From NCBI GenBank assembly GCA_028821815.1, contig JAPKEY010000021.1, positions 1-13,504 of the forward strand: DNA of 13,504 bases. The letters are read 5' to 3'. The stretch's first letter is position 1; each line of letters opens with the position of its first letter. Under the pieces are notes generated by a model, which was not told the origin of the DNA, made no database searches, and worked only from the letters and a program-made list of their open reading frames with translations. The DNA comes from Candidatus Poseidoniales archaeon. Its GTDB lineage: Archaea; Thermoplasmatota; Poseidoniia; Poseidoniales; Thalassarchaeaceae. Below are positions 1-5,610 of the stretch, one piece after another. The position numbers and the translations under genes are program-made.

Positions 1-1983
1 AACACCATCGAGATAGAGTGTGGCATTGTCGTTCTCAAACGTGGCGACCAGGTGTTGCCAAACGGTGGAATCGACTGCTCCAAAATTGTACGAGTTGTTG
101 TGATACAACTCCCAATTTCCAGGATTACCACCTCCCGTTTGAATCTGGAAGGAATCGTCATCTCCAGCTATATCATTGACGGCGATTGCCGATGCATGTT
201 GTGGCTGACCTGTATGATTGGCCTGAACCCAGAGGCTGACGGTGAAATCTGTAACTGAATCTTCAACATCAATTCGTGCTTCATCATCAATACCATCGAA
301 GAAAGCACAATTGCCCAATACACAGGTACGCCATTGACTTCCATTGGTGCCTGTAAAATTGAGGTGGGCTGAACCGACTGAATCGTTTGCAATATCCCCA
401 CTACTTTCATCAAATTCCCAATGGTGGATTAAAGCAGATTCTCGAACTGGAAAACTACTTCCACGGGTTAAAACATTGGTTGGAACTGTTTGTTTTGAGA
501 GCCCAGGCCCTTCCCATTTAAGTTCCAGACCGGCATATCCACCATGTTCAAAAAATTCAGTACGAAGTCGATGTTCTCCGGCTTCAAGCCAAACCGTACC
601 CGAGCGTTCTTGCATCCCGTGATGGCCTTGATTATCAACAATTTCAGTATCATCGATCCACAATTTCGAACCATCGTCACTTCGAAGATAGAACGTCCAA
701 TTACCAACGGTTGGAATATGAATAATACCACTGTGCCGCGCACTCCAGTATTCGAGGAATCTACTGTCTAGGCCAGTCCAAGCGTTTTGTGTTGATGGCC
801 AATCGAGATTTGGTTCATGCCGAACAAAGTCAGGGGTACGACCCGAAAGGTTGACCATTGTGCTGACGTTGTATGTGATGCCATTATTATCGAAGTACTC
901 AGCGAGCAGTCCGTTGGTTGTCGCCGCATCATTAGCTCCACACGGGGCATCGTCAAGGCGCCCTTCCATGGCCGCATTCCCATCTCTTTTCGTCTCTGTT
1001 TGGCGGGCCCACCACCACTGTTCACCGGGTGAAAGAGATGGCCCTACTCCATCCCAATAACGGGAACCGGTCGGCCAACTTCCATCTGATGTGTCATAAC
1101 CAGAATTCGATAATTTATTATCTGCCCAAGAACCATCATTACTGCCCCAAGCCGCATACATCGAGACATTGTCTAAATCTGTAGCATAGGTTCCATTTTG
1201 ATTGAAATGTACGGGGAACCCCATCTCAGACAAAGTTTGATCTGTTGTGTAAAGAAGGTCATTCCACCATTTGTATCCTGAACCGTTTCGATTGGTAGCT
1301 AAATCTAGTACAGTTAACCCATGTTGTCCTAGACTGTTGTTGGCTTTGGTAATCAAATCCAATGCAGTTTGAACATCATAACCGGTTAGTCGAGTGACGA
1401 GGTAGTATCCTTGCTCATCTCGTTGAAATTGCTTCATATCATTTCCTGCTGCGAGGCCGTAGTTTGAGTTGACATACCAATCTGCGAAAATTGAAGAGGC
1501 ATATGGTCCATCGATTAGAGCCAACTCTGAGTCAAAGGATGCTCGTTCATTGGTGCCGCCATTGACCCGAAGAGGGATACCTTTGGTGGTGACCAGAACA
1601 TTCAGTCCAGTCAGATTTCGATCTGAAATCATTTGTGAAATTGGTTCAGAAAAATACGTTGTGAATTGATTAGAATTGATTGTTTCACCGGTTGGTGTAC
1701 TTTCATTGGTCAACAGAAATACTCGATCAGGAGGGATGTTTCGGGCAATGGCAAATGCGGTTCCAATCGTCTTGCTCATTTCGCTTTGGTTGTTGATGAT
1801 GACTGCTACATCGCTGTAATCGGCAAAAGATTGATGTGAAAATGGCTCAAGCACTGCAACATCTCGAAATGGGGTCTCTTCCCAAGCGTTCACATGCACT
1901 TTCGTCACCTCTGGAAGCGACACTGCGGCCCAACTCTGTAGTAAGAATAGGATGACGAGCGCGATTGCAATTCGAGAGCGCAC
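1..1983 (-). CDS. Secreted TIGR03790-like / PA14 / LamG surface protein (C-terminus beyond window)
   Basis: The reverse-strand frame is open from a GTG at 1983 to base 1 (661 codons) with no stop, so the gene continues outside the window. An in-frame TGA lies four codons before the GTG, and AGGTGA (1990-1995) sits 6 bases upstream, which fixes the start. Residues 1-21 form a signal peptide (Arg, then a hydrophobic stretch ending SWAAV). Residues about 45-330 resemble the TIGR03790 family of unknown function, with motifs VAVIINN, RNIPPDRV, TTKGIPLRV, SFDSELALI and VTRLTGYD. Residues about 358-495 are a PA14 domain (GLLAEYFDN, NWTFYLRSDDGSKLWID, AGEHRLR). Residues about 517 onward are LamG/concanavalin-like (HHWEFDE, FDGIDDEARI, VSLWVQAN, WQHLVATF). 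About sixteen N-x-S/T sequons suggest a glycosylated extracellular protein. PA14 and LamG commonly bind glycans, so adhesion or polymer handling is inferred. The TIGR03790 call is from memory of the motifs. Confidence 0.88.
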   Translation of the reverse strand, partial: MRSRIAIALVILFLLQSWAAVSLPEVTKVHVNAWEETPFRDVAVLEPFSHQSFADYSDVAVIINNQSEMSKTIGTAFAIARNIPPDRVFLLTNESTPTGETINSNQFTTYFSEPISQMISDRNLTGLNVLVTTKGIPLRVNGGTNERASFDSELALIDGPYASSIFADWYVNSNYGLAAGNDMKQFQRDEQGYYLVTRLTGYDVQTALDLITKANNSLGQHGLTVLDLATNRNGSGYKWWNDLLYTTDQTLSEMGFPVHFNQNGTYATDLDNVSMYAAWGSNDGSWADNKLSNSGYDTSDGSWPTGSRYWDGVGPSLSPGEQWWWARQTETKRDGNAAMEGRLDDAPCGANDAATTNGLLAEYFDNNGITYNVSTMVNLSGRTPDFVRHEPNLDWPSTQNAWTGLDSRFLEYWSARHSGIIHIPTVGNWTFYLRSDDGSKLWIDDTEIVDNQGHHGMQERSGTVWLEAGEHRLRTEFFEHGGYAGLELKWEGPGLSKQTVPTNVLTRGSSFPVRESALIHHWEFDESSGDIANDSVGSAHLNFTGTNGSQWRTCVLGNCAFFDGIDDEARIDVEDSVTDFTVSLWVQANHTGQPQHASAIAVNDIAGDDDSFQIQTGGGNPGNWELYHNNSYNFGAVDSTVWQHLVATFENDNATLYLDGV

Positions 1984-1989
1984 GAATTG

Positions 1990-1995
1990 TCACCT
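1990..1995 (-). promoter_or_regulatory. Shine-Dalgarno site (AGGTGA) for the surface protein
   Basis: On the minus strand AGGTGA stands 6 bases before the GTG at 1983. It matches the archaeal GGTGA consensus. It supports the GTG start, because no in-frame ATG occurs near the signal peptide and a TGA lies just upstream. Confidence 0.75.
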
Positions 1996-2113
1996 ATACC
2001 CCGAAGTTTTCACCGTGTCGGTATCACGACAAGCGACACCACTGGTGCCGTATTCAAAAAATCACACGGAATTGGCGATGGGCATAAAGCCCACCGCCCC
2101 CCCCTGTCGATGT
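1996..2113. promoter_or_regulatory. Divergent promoter region between the surface protein and macro-domain gene
   Basis: This stretch separates two divergent genes and must hold promoters for both. For the rightward gene, CATAAAG at 2083-2089 is a weak TATA-like element about 26-30 bases before the ATG at 2114, the spacing expected for a leaderless archaeal transcript. An A-rich TATTCAAAAAAT at 2051-2062 is another candidate and would fit a start at the ATG at 2078. A run of eight C residues lies at 2097-2104. No Shine-Dalgarno site precedes either ATG. The assignments are inferred from spacing only. Confidence 0.4.
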
Positions 2114-2758
2114 ATGGCCGACGCCGACGTCATCATTGCTAGAGAGTGTCGACATTCCTTGTTACGAGTGATTGCTGGTGACCTGACGCGTTATGAAGCA
2201 CAAGTCGCGGTTACATGTGCCAACAACCGTCTCGCTGGACGTGAAGGTTTAGATGCCAAGATGCACACAGCAGCCGGTGAAGAATTGCGCGAAGCCTGCG
2301 TCGTAATCGGTAAGGTGCAACGTGCCCAAAATCTTCAACCCTGTCCGGTGGGTACAGCCATCACAACCTCAGCTTACAACCTACCTCATGAACACTTAAT
2401 TCACGTGGTGGGGCCAGATTGCAGACGGCCCAATCAGGATGAAGGGCGACGCGAACTCATCGCTAAATCTTATGAGGCAATGTTTGAGCAAGTTGCTGCA
2501 CTGGGAGGGGTTGAAACGATGGTGTGTCCACCTCTTTCGATGGGCATCTATGCATACCCGCATCGTGAAGGGGCACGAATGACAATGGAGATTCTACTCG
2601 GTTGGCTCGATGCAGAAGATGAACCTGGTGTGGGTGATTTTGTATTGCTCGTAAATGACGAATTATTTGTCAAAAATTTGAAAACTGTTTACCGTGAATC
2701 TGAAGACCAATTTCCAGGTGTAGATTGTACACGGAAATACCGAAAGCGCCGTTACTGA
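2114..2758 (+). CDS. Macro-domain protein (ADP-ribose binding or hydrolysing)
   Basis: This 214-residue protein is mostly one macro domain, the fold that binds ADP-ribose and in many members removes it from proteins or nucleic acids. Visible motifs are RVIAGDLT (strand 1 and Asp, about residues 18-25), VTCANN (33-38) where most members have VNAAN, GREGLDAKMHTAAG (42-55) in place of the glycine-rich GGGVDGAIHxAAG loop, CPVGTA, LIHVVGP, and SMGIYAYP (142-149) in place of STGxxGxP. Aligned by eye with MacroD1-type hydrolases, Asn37 and Asp47 match the conserved catalytic pair, but two loop glycines are replaced by Arg43 and Glu44. The C-terminus is basic (RKYRKRRY). The frame stays open upstream to 1952, but that part overlaps the divergent gene and looks non-domain. 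ATG 2078 is an alternative start. The family call is firm; substrate and activity are not known. Confidence 0.8.
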   Translation: MADADVIIARECRHSLLRVIAGDLTRYEAQVAVTCANNRLAGREGLDAKMHTAAGEELREACVVIGKVQRAQNLQPCPVGTAITTSAYNLPHEHLIHVVGPDCRRPNQDEGRRELIAKSYEAMFEQVAALGGVETMVCPPLSMGIYAYPHREGARMTMEILLGWLDAEDEPGVGDFVLLVNDELFVKNLKTVYRESEDQFPGVDCTRKYRKRRY

Positions 2759-2833
2759 TGCGCACGTAATCTAGCGGTTACGATGTATGGTTCCCAACCA
2801 GGCCACCCGAGTTCTAAATTTCGGCGTGCGTAC

Positions 2834-3337
2834 TCAAAAGAGCGGTTCTTCGTAATCATCATCTGAAAGAGTTCGCCATAATCCATCTGGTACATCGTCG
2901 TAGACACCCGCATAGGGATCATCGTTAGTGAGTACTTTCTTCGGCCTTATCAACGCATTCAATGCTTCGGGCTTGAATTTCCAATAGTGGATTCGCCACT
3001 CTCTCCCATCCCAAAGAGTTGTTTCCTCAGATTCTGTGGTCAAAAGATCGTAGTCTTGGAACATATAGAACAGATTTCGATCTGTTGGTTCGAGAGCATT
3101 ATCAATGATTCTATCATAGAATCCAAAAAAACCGAGGGCATGTTCAGCCATGCCTTCAGCGGTCATAGTCTCCATATTGGGGTCAATATGAGTTTGGATT
3201 GCCGCTGTCAATGATGCAAGACTCATTCCCATTATTAGACCTCCAATGGCGAATATGGATATCGCCGGATGATACATGGGAGCAGGCGGACCTATTTCAA
3301 CGGTTGGCGGCTTCCGCCCCGTAGGGGCGCACATCAT
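2834..3337 (-). CDS. Small membrane-anchored protein of unknown function
   Basis: I do not recognise this 167-residue protein. It has one clear hydrophobic segment at about residues 24-48 (ISIFAIGGLIMGMSLASL) near the N-terminus, followed by an acidic, Trp- and Tyr-containing domain of about 115 residues that ends in DDDYEEPLF. This suggests a single-pass membrane protein with a soluble C-terminal part. The start is uncertain: ATG codons lie at 3337 and 3334, but Met21 (3277) directly precedes the hydrophobic segment. The 20 residues before it are Pro-rich and partly encoded by a perfect hairpin (3315-3329), so they may be leader sequence. The gene is convergent with the macro-domain gene (75 bases between stops, in which I see no gene) and divergent from the polyamine operon. 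Confidence 0.6.
   Translation of the reverse strand: MMCAPTGRKPPTVEIGPPAPMYHPAISIFAIGGLIMGMSLASLTAAIQTHIDPNMETMTAEGMAEHALGFFGFYDRIIDNALEPTDRNLFYMFQDYDLLTTESEETTLWDGREWRIHYWKFKPEALNALIRPKKVLTNDDPYAGVYDDVPDGLWRTLSDDDYEEPLF
3315..3329 (-). repeat. Hairpin element, copy 1 (6-bp stem, TAC loop)
   Basis: Read on the minus strand this is CGCCCC-TAC-GGGGCG, a perfect 6-bp inverted repeat with a 3-base loop. A near copy at 5596-5610 has the same loop and a compensating base-pair change in the stem. It lies inside the first codons of the minus-strand gene if that gene starts at 3337, or 38 bases upstream if it starts at Met21. Confidence 0.55.
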
Positions 3338-3360
3338 GCTGTTTCGTCACGATTAAACAG

Positions 3361-4296
3361 TTGATTCCACGCGTCCAGAATGTGACCGAGTACGCGGAGG
3401 GGACGTTTCTTGGCTTGCCCGAGAGCGATGGAGGTGCAGATGTTGCCATTTTGTCGGTGCCGTATGAACTGACCACATCGTATGGGCAAGGCACATGCAA
3501 AGGGCCCAAGGCAGCCCTACATGCTTCAGCTCAAGTTGAATTGTATGACCCTCTACTCCCTGAAGATCTACCTTGTGGATTTGTCCTGCATACAGCACAA
3601 CCTTGGAATGGGGAAGGTGAAAGTTTGCAGGAACAATTGTCTGGAATTACAGATTATGTGTCTCAGTATGAATCTGCATTCCCTGTCATCCTTGGTGGTG
3701 AACATGGAATGTTACCGGCAATTATGCAGGCAGTTTCAAAGAAAATCAATCTCAATGAACTGACCTTGATTCAAATCGATGCACACGCTGATTTACGTGA
3801 TGAACTTGGAGGCGACCCGAATAGTCACGCTTGTGCAGCACGCCGTTCATTGGACTTGGGCGTTGGGAAAATATTGCAAATCGGAATTCGAACATTTGCT
3901 CGTGAAGAAGCCACATTTGCAGCTAAAGACAATCGGGTTGAATCTTGGTTGGCCAGAGACATACTAAATCCCTGTGGGGGTGAAGCGAAATGGCTCAATT
4001 GGTTGAATACGTTATCTGAAATTAAAGGGCCCGTTTGGTTAACCTTGGATATCGATGGTTTGGATTCAGTCTATGTTCCCACGACAGGGACACCAGTCCC
4101 AGGGGGCCTCGCCTTTTGGCAAGTCATCGAAACCATCGAAACCATTTCCGCTGCTCCTGATGCGCAGTGGCTGGGAGCAGATGTGAATGAAATCGTACCA
4201 GATCCGAACAATCACGTAACCGAATTCACTGCCGCGATGTTGGCCACAAAAATTGTAGCCGCCCACCTCGCACGTCGATTGGAGGATGAATCATGA
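3361..4296 (+). CDS. speB: Agmatinase / arginase-family ureohydrolase
   Basis: This 311-residue enzyme belongs to the binuclear-manganese ureohydrolase family, which releases urea from a guanidino substrate. In agmatinases the product is putrescine. Metal-ligand motifs are all present: GGEH (His115), DAHAD (Asp140, His142, Asp144) and LDIDGLD (Asp230, Asp232), plus SYGQGTCKGP near the N-terminus, SHACAARR (155-162), QIGIR (173-177) and TGTPVPGGL (242-250). Most relatives read GGDH rather than GGEH. The start is a TTG at 3361: a stop lies upstream in frame at 3322, no in-frame ATG occurs before the conserved core, and GTG at 3382 is an alternative. The stop overlaps the next gene's ATG by 4 bases. 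In some archaea this family hydrolyses N1-aminopropylagmatine to spermidine instead, and both substrates are possible here. Family call strong, exact substrate inferred from the operon. Confidence 0.87.
   Translation: MIPRVQNVTEYAEGTFLGLPESDGGADVAILSVPYELTTSYGQGTCKGPKAALHASAQVELYDPLLPEDLPCGFVLHTAQPWNGEGESLQEQLSGITDYVSQYESAFPVILGGEHGMLPAIMQAVSKKINLNELTLIQIDAHADLRDELGGDPNSHACAARRSLDLGVGKILQIGIRTFAREEATFAAKDNRVESWLARDILNPCGGEAKWLNWLNTLSEIKGPVWLTLDIDGLDSVYVPTTGTPVPGGLAFWQVIETIETISAAPDAQWLGADVNEIVPDPNNHVTEFTAAMLATKIVAAHLARRLEDES
4281..4285 (+). promoter_or_regulatory. Shine-Dalgarno site (GGAGG) for the AdoMetDC-family gene
   Basis: GGAGG stands 7 bases before the ATG at 4293, inside the last codons of the ureohydrolase gene. 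It supports that start and efficient translation from the shared transcript despite the ATGA overlap. Confidence 0.7.
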
Positions 4297-4658
4297 AACC
4301 TAAAGGACGCCACATCACACTGGATTATTCCGGTTTCAAAGGAGATGGAGATTGGGTCCTGAAGGTTTTACAGGCAGCCGTTTCCCGTTCTAATGCGCGA
4401 GAAGTCCATGCACATGTTTCGCAATTTGACGGAAGTCAAAGTCCTCTTGGATTTGCAGCTGTAGTACTTATCGATGAGAGCCATGTGAGCGCACACTGCT
4501 ATGCAGATGAAGGTATATTGGCTGTAGATTGCTTCACATGTGGAGAGGTCAATCCCGCAGATATTGCAGATGATATCCACATGCAATTGACAGGTTCTAT
4601 CCCGACTATCAAACTGGTTCAGCGAACCAAACTCGATCGATTCGTTATGGAGGAATGA
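4293..4658 (+). CDS. speD: Pyruvoyl-dependent decarboxylase of the S-adenosylmethionine decarboxylase family
   Basis: This 121-residue protein matches the short, Thermotoga-type AdoMet decarboxylase in length and key positions. These proenzymes cleave themselves at a Glu-Ser bond to make the catalytic pyruvoyl group. Here DESH places the cleavage serine at residue 63, with His68 and Cys83 (DCFTCG) at exactly the positions used in the Thermotoga enzyme. The N-terminal GRHITLDYSGF fits the family's G-H-hydrophobic start. Unusually, the HTWPE motif after His68 is HCYAD, which suggests a changed substrate pocket. Decarboxylated AdoMet would supply aminopropyl groups, but some archaeal members of this family decarboxylate arginine instead, and an agmatinase directly upstream makes that a real alternative. 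The ATG overlaps the upstream stop (ATGA), and the stop lies 1 base before the next ATG. Family call firm, substrate open. Confidence 0.83.
   Translation: MKPKGRHITLDYSGFKGDGDWVLKVLQAAVSRSNAREVHAHVSQFDGSQSPLGFAAVVLIDESHVSAHCYADEGILAVDCFTCGEVNPADIADDIHMQLTGSIPTIKLVQRTKLDRFVMEE
4649..4653 (+). promoter_or_regulatory. Shine-Dalgarno site (GGAGG) for the DHS-family gene
   Basis: GGAGG stands 6 bases before the ATG at 4660, within the last codons of the decarboxylase gene. It fixes the start and shows that the three genes are translated from one message. Confidence 0.7.
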
Positions 4659-4659
4659 T

Positions 4660-5571
4660 ATGCGAGATTTTGTCAAACGTCATTTTCGCCATTTCAATGC
4701 TGGCGAGTTGCGACGCTGTTCTGAATCACTCTGTGAATTTGTCGATAGCGGTGGACGAATGATGATTACACTAGCGGGTGCAATGAGTACAGCTGAAATT
4801 GGGCGGAGTTTGGCTCCAGCAATCCGAGAAGGGAAAATACATGCAATTTGTTGCACCGGTGCCAATCTCGAAGAAGATTTATTCCAACTTATCGCCGCTT
4901 CACACTATGGAGATGTACCAAATTGGAGAGACCTTTCACCATATGAAGAATCCCAATTGAAAAATCGAATAACCAATAGAACTTTACCCGAAGAAAAGGC
5001 GATTCGAAAAGTTGAATCCCAATTGATTTCTTTATGGAATAAGTCTACAGGGAAATTACCACATGAATTCCTCTACGAATTAATCAAACAGGTTGATGCT
5101 GATGCCGATCCAGAAGATTCCTGGCTTTTGGCAGCAGCAGAACAAAATTTGCCGTTGTTTGTCCCTGGATGGGAGGATTCAACACTTGGCAACATCTTTG
5201 CTGCAAGGGTCATCGATGGCACTGTTAATGTGAATGCTATTCTCAGTGGCACCCATTACATGCTGGCATTGACAACTTGGATTCGCGAGCATCCTTCCAA
5301 TGGGTTCCTGCAAGTTGGTGGTGGAATCGCAGGTGACTTCCCCATATGTGTAGTCCCTATGTTGCGCCAAGATCTAGGTGAAGATGTGCCGTTGTGGGCA
5401 TGGTTTGCGCAAATTTCAGAATCACGCCCTTCGTATGGTGGGTATTCTGGAGCTCCCCCTAACGAGAAAATAAGTTGGGAAAAGCTCGGTGTGGAAACAC
5501 CGAAATTTGTCATTGAATCCGATGCGTCGATTGTACTACCTATTCTGCTGTCTTGTCTGCTCGATGGATGA
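4660..5571 (+). CDS. Deoxyhypusine-synthase-family protein lacking the catalytic lysine
   Basis: This 303-residue protein has the deoxyhypusine synthase (DHS) fold signature in order: MITLAGAMSTAEIG (35-48), CCTGANLEEDL (64-74, the NAD-site region), NLPLFVPGWEDSTLGN (163-178, matching the family's NHIPVFSPALTDGSLGD), LQVGGGIAGDFP (217-228), SYGGYSGAPPNEKISWEKL (258-276) and the C-terminal VIESDASIVLPIL. True DHS enzymes read GGGxxKHH in the fifth block, where the lysine forms an imine with the butyl group taken from spermidine. Here GGGIAGDFP has no lysine, and the His of NHIP is Leu. Bacterial DHS-like proteins of this GDFP type exist (recalled, not searched). The protein ends the polyamine operon, so a polyamine-transfer role is likelier than aIF5A modification, but neither is shown. 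Start fixed by GGAGG at 4649-4653. Confidence 0.85.
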   Translation: MRDFVKRHFRHFNAGELRRCSESLCEFVDSGGRMMITLAGAMSTAEIGRSLAPAIREGKIHAICCTGANLEEDLFQLIAASHYGDVPNWRDLSPYEESQLKNRITNRTLPEEKAIRKVESQLISLWNKSTGKLPHEFLYELIKQVDADADPEDSWLLAAAEQNLPLFVPGWEDSTLGNIFAARVIDGTVNVNAILSGTHYMLALTTWIREHPSNGFLQVGGGIAGDFPICVVPMLRQDLGEDVPLWAWFAQISESRPSYGGYSGAPPNEKISWEKLGVETPKFVIESDASIVLPILLSCLLDG

Positions 5572-5595
5572 GGCATACCCTCAAATCAACGGGGC

Positions 5596-5610
5596 CGCAC
5601 CTACGGTGCG
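5596..5610 (+). repeat. Hairpin element, copy 2 (6-bp stem, TAC loop) abutting a start codon
   Basis: CGCACC-TAC-GGTGCG is a perfect 6-bp inverted repeat with a 3-base loop, ending on the base before the ATG at 5611. Compared with the copy at 3315-3329 (minus strand) the loop is identical and stem pair four changes from C-G to A-T on both arms. Placed here it could hide the ribosome-binding region in an RNA fold, or be a short dispersed palindrome. The rest of the 5572-5610 gap shows nothing recognisable. Confidence 0.55.

Noticed and set aside
2037..2047. CACC-ACT-GGTG hairpin as a third copy of the TAC-loop element
   Set aside because: The stem is only 4 bp and the loop differs, so it does not fit the CGCNCC-TAC-GGNGCG pattern.
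1952..2113. N-terminal extension of the macro-domain frame
   Set aside because: It overlaps the start of the divergent secreted protein, has no ribosome-binding site and shows no domain character. The fold begins soon after the ATG at 2114.
2759..2833. Possible terminator hairpin between the macro-domain gene and the convergent small gene (CGCACG and CGTGCG arms)
   Set aside because: The arms are about 58 bases apart, only 6 bp long, and no T-tract follows on either strand.
4124..4146. Tandem CATCGAAAC repeat
   Set aside because: It encodes the IETIET helix of the ureohydrolase; two short units inside a gene are not a meaningful repeat array.
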